Assembly: GCA_945879015.1 (NCBI GenBank)
Contig: CAMCUO010000017.1
Coordinates: 1-49,981 of the forward strand
DNA length: 49,981 bases
Direction of reading: 5' to 3'
Origin: Chitinophaga pinensis
Lineage (GTDB): Bacteria > Bacteroidota > Bacteroidia > 2-12-FULL-35-15
Part shown: piece after piece, positions 32,742 to 39,835 of the stretch
Layout: each line of letters begins with the position of its first letter
Position numbering within the stretch: the stretch's first letter is position 1
Translations under genes and position numbers: made by a program
Notes under the pieces: generated by a model
Told to the model about the DNA's origin: nothing
What the model saw: the letters and a program-made list of their open reading frames with translations, nothing else
Database searches by the model: none

Positions 32742-33095
32742 GGCTTTAGGTTTTGATTTCTTTTCGCCAATAAGATGCAAGGGTTTTTAATATTCCATAA
32801 AGTAGGTGAAATTTTTTTTCTACGATTTTGTCAAAAATTTTAATAATCGTTGTCTTAGAGCCTTTTCAAAAATTTAAACACATAGCTTTTTATGGTTCCC
32901 GTTCTGTGCGTTTTCATAGAAAAATAAATTTTTAACAGAGACATCTCTCTATGTGAATGAAGCTTGCTTCATCTATGAAAAATCCGTAAAAAATCTATTT
33001 TGATCAAAAACGGTTAGTCCAATACTGGAAATTTTGACCAATCTTGAGAGTAATCTGAAAAACTATGTGTCAAAAAATGGGCAAACCAATGAGAG
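32742..33095. other. Gene-free gap with nested inverted repeats
   Basis: 354 bases with no coding frame I can support. It contains nested inverted repeats: CACATAG (32879-32885) with CTATGTG (32949-32955), TTTTCATAGA (32911-32920) with TCTATGAAAA (32972-32981), and the palindromic GATGAAGCAAGCTTCATTC in reverse (32956-32973). The words (CACATAG, TTTCATAGA) resemble the style of the other repeats. The promoter of the A2M gene must lie near its right boundary with 32741, but no clear TAnnTTTG box was found. Confidence 0.5.
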
Positions 33096-33317
33096 TCACA
33101 TTTCTAGTATTGAAATATACAAATCTTCCACCTTTTTACGCGCCCATGGAGTTGCTCGTAGGAATTTTAAACTGGATTTGATGCTTGGGTCTTTTTTGAA
33201 ACAATTGATATCGATGTGGTAGGCTAAATTTTCCCATCCGTAATACTTTATCAAATGATTGAGAATCATTTCTAAGGTTTGGCCATGCAGCGGATTATTT
33301 TGCTGTTCAGAATGCAT
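33096..33317 (-). CDS. VF530 family DNA-binding protein
   Basis: A 73-residue protein matching the small VF530 (DUF2132) family: [32 protein letters not shown] and [16 protein letters not shown]. The family is named for a Vibrio structure with a possible DNA-binding surface; no cellular role is known. The start lies eight bases after the DEAD-box helicase stop on the same strand, so the two are an operon. Confidence 0.9.
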   Translation of the reverse strand: MHSEQQNNPLHGQTLEMILNHLIKYYGWENLAYHIDINCFKKDPSIKSSLKFLRATPWARKKVEDLYISILEM

Positions 33318-33325
33318 GCGAGAAT

Positions 33326-34654
33326 TTAATTTCTTCTATAAGTTCTAATTTTGGCATCTTTCCCTTTCAATTTTTCTTTTTGAGCAGGTCCGCCAAGATT
33401 TACTTTTTTATTTTTTTCTTTCTTCTCGTGAAAAGCAGGACCAGCTACATGTTTGTCTTTTCCTTTTTTCTGTTTTATCCTATCGACCATTTGTGGCATT
33501 TCATCATCGGTAAGCATTTTGGAAATAACAACATCTTTAGGAATTGATTCATACGGAATGACTTTATTCATTATTCGTTCAATTTCTACTTGGTATTCTT
33601 GTTCTGCCTCATTAATAAATGTAATGGCTGTTCCTGCTTTGTTTGCACGACCAGTTCTTCCGATACGGTGAATATAATCCTCAGGTGTTTCAGGCGTATC
33701 AAAATTGATAACGTGTGTTACATCTGAAATATCTAATCCACGAGCAAGAATATCCGTTGCAATTAATACTCTTTTTGTGCCTTCATGAAATTGTCGCAGT
33801 GAATTGATGCGAGCACTTTGTCCTAAATTGGAATGAATAACAGCAACATCATCTGTGAATTTATTTTTTAGTTGTTCAAATAAATCATCCGCTAGTTTTT
33901 TTGTGGAGACAAACACAAGCACTTTATTTAATTCTCCATCCGTTCTCAATAAATAATCCAACAAATTAACTTTCGTATTAAAGTTGGGAACATGATAGCA
34001 AACTTGAATAATTTGTTCTAATGGTGTTCCGTGCGGGGCGACTTCAATTTTTTGTGGTTCTTCAAAATATTTTGCAATTACTCCTTCAATTTCCTCATTC
34101 ATTGTTGCAGAGAACATTAAATTTTGTCGTTTCGTTGGCAATGTTTCTAAGAAACTTAAAAGTGGTTGACGAAAACCTAAACTCAGCATTTGGTCCACTT
34201 CATCAATAACGAGTTGTTTAATGTCTTTAAGTCTTAAGATTCCAGTTAAGGCTAAATCAACCAATCTTCCTGGAGTTGCTACAATGATATCTGAGCCATT
34301 GTAAACTAGTTGTTTTTGAGTATTAATGTTCGTTCCACCATAAACAGCTAAAAAACGAATACTCTTATATGTACATAGCTTTTCAATCTCTTTCACAATT
34401 TGCAAAACTAATTCTCTTGTAGGCACAATTATTAGAACGCGAGGATGTTTTTGGTCGGAATATTTTAATTGACGAAGAATAGGCAGAAGGTATGCAAAGG
34501 TTTTACCCGTTCCAGTTTGAGCAATCCCAACAATGTCTCGTCCCGACATAATCAATGAAAATGCTTTTTCCTGAATAGGTGTAGGCTGAACATAGCCTAA
34601 ATCATTTAGGGCATTTAGTAAAGGTTTGTCAAGATTAAGTTGTTCGAAGTCCAC
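33326..34654 (-). CDS. DEAD-box RNA helicase
   Basis: ATP-dependent RNA helicase of 442 residues, RhlE-like, with a role in ribosome assembly or RNA turnover. Q motif Y-V-Q-P-T-P-I-Q; motif I A-Q-T-G-T-G-K-T (about residues 44-51); motif II is D-E-V-D near residue 150 rather than D-E-A-D; motif III S-A-T; motif [10 protein letters not shown] near residue 331. After the helicase core comes a basic tail of about 70 residues ([11 protein letters not shown]) typical of RhlE-type C-termini that bind RNA. VF530 follows in the same operon. Confidence 0.93.
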   Translation of the reverse strand: MDFEQLNLDKPLLNALNDLGYVQPTPIQEKAFSLIMSGRDIVGIAQTGTGKTFAYLLPILRQLKYSDQKHPRVLIIVPTRELVLQIVKEIEKLCTYKSIRFLAVYGGTNINTQKQLVYNGSDIIVATPGRLVDLALTGILRLKDIKQLVIDEVDQMLSLGFRQPLLSFLETLPTKRQNLMFSATMNEEIEGVIAKYFEEPQKIEVAPHGTPLEQIIQVCYHVPNFNTKVNLLDYLLRTDGELNKVLVFVSTKKLADDLFEQLKNKFTDDVAVIHSNLGQSARINSLRQFHEGTKRVLIATDILARGLDISDVTHVINFDTPETPEDYIHRIGRTGRANKAGTAITFINEAEQEYQVEIERIMNKVIPYESIPKDVVISKMLTDDEMPQMVDRIKQKKGKDKHVAGPAFHEKKEKNKKVNLGGPAQKEKLKGKDAKIRTYRRN

Positions 34655-34728
34655 CTGTTCGCTATTTAGATATAAATATAGCTATTTGTCAGATAACGTG
34701 TTACTGAGATTGCTAGAGATAAAAAAGA

Positions 34729-34758
34729 AAAAAGCCTCTCCGTTTGGAGAGGCTTTTT
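34729..34758 (-). terminator. Terminator after tRNA-Lys
   Basis: GCCTCTCC-gttt-GGAGAGGC (34734-34753) is a perfect 8-bp stem flanked by A and T runs, so it can work in both directions. On the minus strand it ends the tRNA-Lys transcript 13 bases after the tRNA and insulates the helicase gene. Confidence 0.85.
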
Positions 34759-34770
34759 AGATCATCTCTG

Positions 34771-34843
34771 TGATCCCGCTGGGATTCGAACCCAGGACCC
34801 CTACATTAAAAGTGTAATGCTCTACCAGCTGAGCTACGGAATC
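34771..34843 (-). tRNA. tRNA-Lys (anticodon TTT)
   Basis: On the minus strand GATTCCG (acceptor 5 prime) pairs with CGGGATC (3 prime); the D arm holds AGCTCAGCTGGTAGAGC, the anticodon loop CTTTTAA carries TTT, and the T arm is CTGGG-TTCGAAT-CCCAG. The discriminator base is A. The CCA end is not encoded, as is usual in Bacteroidota. The acceptor stem has one T-G pair. No integrase or direct-repeat attachment site is seen beside it. Confidence 0.96.
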
Positions 34844-34897
34844 TAATCTACACTTTTTTGCAGTCCCCAAAAGCTTGTTTATTTGTTTTTGGGAGTG

Positions 34898-34928
34898 CAA
34901 ATATAGAAGCATTATTTTATTTTGCAAA
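34898..34928 (-). promoter_or_regulatory. Promoter of tRNA-Lys
   Basis: On the minus strand TTTG, a 19-base spacer and TATATTTG match the Bacteroidota promoter exactly. Transcription would start near 34891, leaving a leader of about 48 bases that includes a hairpin (TCCCAAAAA with TTTTGGGGA-type sequence at 34863-34895). Confidence 0.78.
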
Positions 34929-35097
34929 GCCTTTGTTGATAAAAACTGAAGTATTTTCTTTCTATCTGATTTCCAGCGCATTTCAACGTTTTTTCGGTTC
35001 TCAATTATTGGTCTCCAAAACAACAAATCTTGTATGCTTGAGAAATGGATATATCGTAAAAAAGTGGTATAATTGTGTATAACCTATTGACAAAAAT

Positions 35098-35553
35098 TTG
35101 ACTTCAGTATTAGAGATAAAACCTTTTTTAGGTCTTTCCGACTTACTTTTTGGCGCTTCAATGGCTGACGCAGAAAAAGTGTTTGGAAAAGCGGAAGATA
35201 GTGAATTTTTAGATGATATTGAAGATTGCCAATCTACCGTTTGGCATTATTGGGAGTTGGGTTTTTCACTTTTTTTTGATGAAAAGACAGAACAAGTTTT
35301 TTGTTGTGTGGAAATCGACAATGAAGATGTAATTTTATGGGGACAAAAGATTTTTAGTTTTTCAGAAAAACAAATCGTTGATTTATTTAAGAGCAAAGGA
35401 ATAACAGAATTTGAAACCGAACTTCACGAATGGGGTGAAAAACGATTAAGCTTTGATGAAGCGAACATTGATTTTTATTTCGAAAAAAATAAATTGAGTT
35501 CTATTAATTATGGTAAATCTGAAATGGATTTGCCTCTAATCCTACCAAACTAA
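35098..35553 (+). CDS. Small hypothetical protein, TTG start
   Basis: A 151-residue soluble, acidic protein. F-L-G-L-S-D-L-L-F-G-A-S-M-A-D-A-E-K-V-F-G resembles the G-x-x-F-G-M-S-x-x-E-V pattern of small bacterial proteins that follow this turn with a beta-sheet; function unknown. That conserved-looking segment starts at residue 10, and the frame upstream closes with TAA at 35080-35082, so the first plausible start is TTG 35098 (preceded by CAAAAA); the next ATG at 35161 would cut off the segment. The stop overlaps the aroK start as TAATG, so the pair is an operon. Confidence 0.7.
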   Translation: MTSVLEIKPFLGLSDLLFGASMADAEKVFGKAEDSEFLDDIEDCQSTVWHYWELGFSLFFDEKTEQVFCCVEIDNEDVILWGQKIFSFSEKQIVDLFKSKGITEFETELHEWGEKRLSFDEANIDFYFEKNKLSSINYGKSEMDLPLILPN

Positions 35554-36077
35554 TGGCAAAAATATTTTTAACAGGATACATGGGCAGTGGAAAGTCTTCT
35601 ACTGGTAAAACATTGGCAAATCAATTGGGTTATGAGTTTATTGATTTAGATAAATTTGTAGAACAAGAGTATAAAATGTCAATCCCGGAAATTTTCTCCA
35701 ATAAAGGAGAAAAAGAATTTAGGGCAATGGAGCACAATGCTTTGAAAAAGGTTATTGAAAAAGAAAATATAGTTCTTGCTTGTGGTGGTGGAACTCCATG
35801 CTATTATAATAATATGGATTTGATGAATAATAATGGAACAACTGTTTATTTGAAACTAAGTGTCGATTCTTTAGTAAATAGATTGATGACTGCAAAAGAG
35901 AAGCGTCCTCTGATTTTAAATAAAGACGAAAAACAATTAAGGGAATTTGTAAACAGACAATTAGAAAAACGTGAAGATGTTTATCATCAAGCACACTATA
36001 CTGTTAAGGCGAAAGACTTAAATGTAAACGAACTTGCTTCATTCGTTAAAGAGCAGATTGCTGTGAAAGTAATCTAA
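35553..36077 (+). CDS. aroK: Shikimate kinase
   Basis: Phosphorylates shikimate at the 3-OH in the pathway to chorismate. It has 174 residues. Walker A is G-Y-M-G-S-G-K-S-S-T-G-K at residues 8-19; the shikimate-binding D-L-D-K-F-V-E-Q near residue 32, G-G-G-T-P near residue 78, and R-P-L-I in the lid follow. It overlaps the upstream gene by one base and is followed by a hairpin terminator. Called aroK; the distinction from aroL cannot be made from sequence alone. Confidence 0.95.
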   Translation: MAKIFLTGYMGSGKSSTGKTLANQLGYEFIDLDKFVEQEYKMSIPEIFSNKGEKEFRAMEHNALKKVIEKENIVLACGGGTPCYYNNMDLMNNNGTTVYLKLSVDSLVNRLMTAKEKRPLILNKDEKQLREFVNRQLEKREDVYHQAHYTVKAKDLNVNELASFVKEQIAVKVI

Positions 36078-36094
36078 ATTAAGTCAAAAGAGTT

Positions 36095-36146
36095 AAGTCA
36101 AATTCAAAAGGGTGAAATCTAATCTTTTGAATTTTGACTTTTTTCT
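36095..36146 (+). terminator. Repeat-derived terminator of aroK
   Basis: AAGTCAAATTCAAAAG (36095-36110) pairs with CTTTTGAATTTTGACTT (36124-36140), with one unpaired base and a 13-base loop, then TTTTTTCTC. The right half is repeated almost exactly at 36767-36806, so the terminator is itself a copy of a repeat family. Confidence 0.7.
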
Positions 36147-36185
36147 CGTTTAAACTTTTGCTAGAATGCTTTTGGCTAAAATTAA

Positions 36186-36686
36186 TTAAGATAAATAGAC
36201 TGCTTCTTTGCCTTTTTTCAAATCAACAGTAATATGTTCTTGCAAAGTTGTTGATAAGGATAAACCAACAAAATCAGCTTTAATTGGGAAGCGATTATGC
36301 CCTCTATCTACTAATACTGCTGTTGTTAATCGTTTTACTGGAGAAATTAAAAATGGTTTTGCTCCAAAAATTAATGTTTTTCCAGAGTTTAATACATCAT
36401 CTACTAAAATAATTACTTTATTTTTTAATTCCTTATCAGATAGAGAAATTTGAATTTCTTTAGCAAGTGGATTTTCCTTATTAATTTTTATTTCAATCAA
36501 GGTTGTTTTGATTGGTGATATTTTAGTAACAACATCTGCGATCCTTTTTGCAAATATGTATCCATTGTCGGATATGCCAGCAATAATGATTTCTTTTTCA
36601 CCGTGATTGTTCTCATAAATTTCATAAGCAATACGATTGATTTTTTGTTCAATTTGCTTGTTGTTTAAAATTAATGTCTTACCCAT
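36186..36686 (-). CDS. Phosphoribosyltransferase (PyrR-like)
   Basis: A 166-residue type I phosphoribosyltransferase. The PRPP loop is V-I-I-L-V-D-D-V-L-N-S-G-K-T-L at residues 91-105. The hood segment (G-I-S-D-N-G-Y-I-F-A-K-R-I) and the late T-L-Q-E-H-I-T-V-D resemble PyrR or a hypoxanthine-type enzyme; PyrR-like bifunctional regulators usually have about 175-180 residues. No pyrimidine genes or attenuator are nearby, so uracil/hypoxanthine specificity is left open. Copies of the AAAAGTCAAAATTC repeat family lie on both sides of the gene (36083-36110 and 36767-36806, inverted). Confidence 0.82.
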   Translation of the reverse strand: MGKTLILNNKQIEQKINRIAYEIYENNHGEKEIIIAGISDNGYIFAKRIADVVTKISPIKTTLIEIKINKENPLAKEIQISLSDKELKNKVIILVDDVLNSGKTLIFGAKPFLISPVKRLTTAVLVDRGHNRFPIKADFVGLSLSTTLQEHITVDLKKGKEAVYLS

Positions 36687-36740
36687 ATCAATTTGAAAAT
36701 TAGTTAATTTGAAAATTTGAAAATGTGCTTCAGTTTTTTT

Positions 36741-36838
36741 TTTGTCTATTGTCTGCTTTTTCTTTTCTTTTGAATTTTGACTTTTTTCCTCTTTTAACTT
36801 TTTGCCAACTGCGTACTGCCAAATTGTCTACTGAATCC
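36741..36838. repeat. Word repeats upstream of the phosphoribosyltransferase gene
   Basis: TTGTCTATTGTCTGC (36742-36756), a near-copy of the aroK terminator right arm (36767-36806), then AACTGCGTACTGCCAAATTG words to 36838. The TAG stop of the NlpC/P60 gene (CTA at 36828-36830) lies inside the last repeat. Confidence 0.6.
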
Positions 36839-37343
36839 GTCCTCCTTTAAAAAAGTACTTCTTATAATAATCATCATTCAAGTCGCTAACTATAACACCT
36901 GAATGTACTGATGCATGTGCAAACTTATTATTTCCCAAATATACAGCAACATGAGAAATTTGTCCTTTTTTAATTTTGAAAAATAATATATCGCCTTCTA
37001 TTAAGTCTGTTTTTTCAATTGGTTTAACAGATGGCCAAATATCTCTTGAGCGACCTAATAAATTTATGCAATAAGTGTTTTTATACATTGTACTTACAAA
37101 TCCTGAGCAATCAATTCCATTTTTAGATTTCCCAGCATACTTATACTTTGTTCCTGCCCAATCATATACTTGATAGTATAAATAAGGGCTACAAGCTGAA
37201 TCGGGAGCAAGTTGATGAGTCGCATAAAATTGTTCTATGCTTTGCTTAGGTAGTTTGTTTTTAGTTATTTGCTTGTTTTTTTTCGACTGAGCTATAACTA
37301 AAAAAGGTAATAAAAGAAAAAGAAATAATATTCGTTGCTTCAT
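36828..37343 (-). CDS. NlpC/P60 family peptidoglycan hydrolase
   Basis: A secreted cysteine peptidase of 171 residues that cleaves peptide crosslinks of peptidoglycan. The start is ATG 37343, giving the signal RILFLFLLLPFLVIAQS; a longer frame to 37421 passes through a palindrome (CGAAGG-aag-CCCTTCG) and is rejected. The catalytic Cys79 lies in G-I-D-C-S-G-F-V, His131 in G-Q-I-S-H-V-A-V-Y-L, and the third polar residue His143 in F-A-H-A-S. Its TAG stop lies inside a word repeat. The upstream minus-strand gene is the Kelch-like T9SS protein. Confidence 0.92.
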   Translation of the reverse strand: MKQRILFLFLLLPFLVIAQSKKNKQITKNKLPKQSIEQFYATHQLAPDSACSPYLYYQVYDWAGTKYKYAGKSKNGIDCSGFVSTMYKNTYCINLLGRSRDIWPSVKPIEKTDLIEGDILFFKIKKGQISHVAVYLGNNKFAHASVHSGVIVSDLNDDYYKKYFFKGGRIQ

Positions 37344-37465
37344 TCTACTGCGAAGGTACGAATTTTTAAAAAGATGGAATTTGCTAGTTTCGAAGGAAGC
37401 CCTTCGGGGCAGGTTTCGCAAATTTTTACCGATTTTTATTGGTGTAAAATAATTATTTTAATTAC

Positions 37466-39112
37466 TTAACGAGTCAAAGTTAAAAAGCCTTTGTAGTTTG
37501 ACTTTACATCATTTGAATTTGATAGATCTAATATATAATAATACGTTCCATCTGAGGCATTCATATTTGCATTGTTTATTTTTCCATTCCAATGAATTTG
37601 TGAATCATCACTTTCGAAAACTTTTTGTCCCCATCTATTATATATTTCTAAATGATATGTTTTATATCCATTTGCTTTAATAGTAAATAAATTATTTTCT
37701 ATATCTCCATTTGGAGAAAAAACGTTTGGAATAAATAATTCTGTATTTACAGCTGGAATTGGAGTAGGAGTTGGGGGCGGTGGAGGAACAGAAGTAAAGC
37801 AATTCCCAGGCAAACAAGTTGAATCTGTTATTGTATATTTCCATAGATCATTAAAATTTCCATATCCTCCGAATAACCAAAAATTTCCAGCGTTATCCAT
37901 AAAGCCACATGATCCACCTCTTTCGGGAACATCATTTGTGGCAGACATAACTCCAAGTGTTCCATAATTTCCTATAGCACCTGTGGTATTTGTTCCACCT
38001 ATCCAAAGCCAACTTAAATTTGTTACATCATAAAACCATAAATCATTATATGAAAAGCCACCAAAATTTATAAAGTTTCCACATTGATCAGCCCAACAAG
38101 CACGATTCTCTGATTTAAACGATTCTGGTAGATTCAACTGACTTGTATCACAAAGTATCCCATATGATGCAAGAGTGCCTGTAATATTTTGACCATCCAT
38201 CCATACCCACTGGTTAGAAAGTATTTCATATTTCCAAACATCGGAGTATCCACTACCGCCAAAAAGCCATAAATCACCACTTAAATCTACCGAGCGGGTA
38301 TATGAAAATCTTGCTCCAGGCGTATTGCTTGGGTTAGGAATTCCAAGTGTTCCATATACACCTATTTGATTTGAAATATTAGATCCTTTCATCCAAGTAA
38401 AAATATTTGTTGAAATATTATATCTCCACAAGTCATTGAATGAGCCTGCTCCAGAAGAACCACCAAACATCCATAAATCACCTGCTAAATCTTTCCAAGA
38501 AGCATTTGTTTCGTCTCTTCCTGGAGGTAAATTTGTTGCATTCGCTACTCCTTGAACACCATAACTTCCAAGTAATGCTGCTACATTATCTCCCTTTATC
38601 CATGTCCATTGATTGGTTGCAATATTATATCTCCACAAATCCGTCAAGTCGCCAACACCTCCGGTAGCATCAATACCATAGCCACTATACATCCATAAAT
38701 CTCCAACATTATCAGTCCATGAAGATGCTCCCCAACCTCTTGCACCAGGATTATTTAATGCGGATGGAACTCCCAATGTTCCATAAACTCCAGGCTGATC
38801 TAATAATCCTCCCGAACCTTTTATCCATGTCCATTGATTAATACTTGGATCGTATTTCCATAAATCATTTAAAACTGGCCAATTATTTACACCACCAAAA
38901 ATCCAAAAATTACCTTGTAAATCTGTCCAATAAACTCCTTCATAAATTCCGGGAGGAACGTTTGTTGCACTTGGTACTCCCAGTGTTCCAAAGCTTCCAG
39001 GACTCGACACTGCTCCTGCGCTTCCACCCATCCAAGTCCATTGACCTGCTTGTGAAAAACAACTCAATGAACTAAAGTAAAACAGTATAACGATGAAATA
39101 TTTATTTTTCAT
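37466..39112 (-). CDS. Kelch-like repeat protein with T9SS type B sorting domain
   Basis: A secreted 548-residue protein. Signal peptide YFIVILFYFSSLSCFSQA. Six propeller-type repeats, each beginning with a form of Q-W-T-W-M/I-K-G and containing D-L-W-K-Y (for example Q-W-T-W-I-K-G-D-N, I-F-T-W-M-K-G-S-N, Q-W-V-W-M-D-G-Q-N, S-W-L-W-I-G-G-T-N), each with W-x-F-G-G, indicate a six-bladed Kelch beta-propeller. After a Pro-rich linker, F-I-P-N-V-F-S-P-N-G-D and I-Y-N-R-W-G-Q-K-V-F-E-S begin the type B (gliding-type) C-terminal domain for type IX secretion. Its start overlaps the end of the WG-repeat gene by 11 bases. Confidence 0.92.
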   Translation of the reverse strand: MKNKYFIVILFYFSSLSCFSQAGQWTWMGGSAGAVSSPGSFGTLGVPSATNVPPGIYEGVYWTDLQGNFWIFGGVNNWPVLNDLWKYDPSINQWTWIKGSGGLLDQPGVYGTLGVPSALNNPGARGWGASSWTDNVGDLWMYSGYGIDATGGVGDLTDLWRYNIATNQWTWIKGDNVAALLGSYGVQGVANATNLPPGRDETNASWKDLAGDLWMFGGSSGAGSFNDLWRYNISTNIFTWMKGSNISNQIGVYGTLGIPNPSNTPGARFSYTRSVDLSGDLWLFGGSGYSDVWKYEILSNQWVWMDGQNITGTLASYGILCDTSQLNLPESFKSENRACWADQCGNFINFGGFSYNDLWFYDVTNLSWLWIGGTNTTGAIGNYGTLGVMSATNDVPERGGSCGFMDNAGNFWLFGGYGNFNDLWKYTITDSTCLPGNCFTSVPPPPPTPTPIPAVNTELFIPNVFSPNGDIENNLFTIKANGYKTYHLEIYNRWGQKVFESDDSQIHWNGKINNANMNASDGTYYYILDLSNSNDVKSNYKGFLTLTR

Positions 39113-39776
39113 TTTCTGGCCCCTTTCTAATTACTTCGTTTTTTACTAAACGATTTTTTGTATCGATATAAAAACTTTTTCCTGACATAGTTACTTTTCC
39201 TATACCATTTTTAAAAAAGTATGCATTGTCGTATTCTGGTTGAATTGTAAATGAACCTTTTTTATCAATATATCCCCATTTGGTTGTTTGAACAGCTGCT
39301 AGTCCTTCGGAAAAAATTCTTGCGTTGAAATAAATAAGAGGAATAATAATTTCACCTTTCAAATTTATAAATCCAAATTTTGAGTTTTTCTGTACACAGG
39401 AAAGTCCTTCTGAATAATCTGAAGCGTATTCATATTCAATCGGAATAATAATTGCGCCTGATTTATTTATAAAACCATATTTACCATTTTGAGACACTCT
39501 TGCAAGTCCTTCATAAAAAAGGGATGCATCATCATATATAATTGGGATAGATAGCTGACCTTTAGTGTTTAAGTATCCTCTTTTGTTGTTTTGAAGAACA
39601 ACAGCAAATCCATCTTTGAAATCACTTCCGCTATGGTAAATTGCAGAAACAATAATTTCACCTTGTGCATTTTTATACCCACATTTTGAATTTTCATAAA
39701 AACGAATAAGCTCTTGAGAAAAAATAAAGGTATTGGCTATAAAAGTAAAAATAAGAAGTAATACTATTTTTTTCAT
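39102..39776 (-). CDS. WG-repeat protein, exported
   Basis: A 224-residue protein with a signal peptide (IVLLLIFTFIANTFIFSQ). Five to six WG-type repeats of about 33 residues follow, recognisable as K-x-G-Y-x-N-x-x-G-x-x-I-I-P-x-x-Y-x-x-A-x-x-F-x-E-G-L-A (for example K-Y-G-F-I-N-K-S-G-A-I-I-I-P-I-E-Y). Such repeats probably bind peptides or glycans; no enzyme function is known. Its stop overlaps the start of the Kelch-like T9SS gene by 11 bases, which suggests translational coupling and a shared role. Confidence 0.88.
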   Translation of the reverse strand: MKKIVLLLIFTFIANTFIFSQELIRFYENSKCGYKNAQGEIIVSAIYHSGSDFKDGFAVVLQNNKRGYLNTKGQLSIPIIYDDASLFYEGLARVSQNGKYGFINKSGAIIIPIEYEYASDYSEGLSCVQKNSKFGFINLKGEIIIPLIYFNARIFSEGLAAVQTTKWGYIDKKGSFTIQPEYDNAYFFKNGIGKVTMSGKSFYIDTKNRLVKNEVIRKGPENEK

Positions 39777-39804
39777 TTTGTGTAGAATTGAGTAATTTGA
39801 TACT

Positions 39805-39835
39805 ACAAGGTAGTAATTATTTGAGGAAAGTGCAA
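39805..39835 (-). promoter_or_regulatory. Possible promoter of the WG/Kelch operon
   Basis: On the minus strand TTG (39833-39835), 20 bases and TACCTTGT (39805-39812) roughly match the Bacteroidota promoter. The -7 region lies in the dyad TACTAC-aag-GTAGTA, which could also be an operator site. Confidence 0.35.

Noticed and set aside
32879..33000. 6S or other known structured RNA in the gap before the A2M gene
   Set aside because: The paired parts are short repeated words like those in other gaps, and no known consensus of a structured RNA was recognised.
34771..34843. tRNA-Lys as an attachment site of an integrated element
   Set aside because: No integrase gene and no direct copy of the tRNA 3-prime end were seen on either side.
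34757..35026. An 89-residue minus-strand frame covering the tRNA
   Set aside because: It runs through tRNA-Lys and its terminator; the tRNA fold and promoter explain the sequence.
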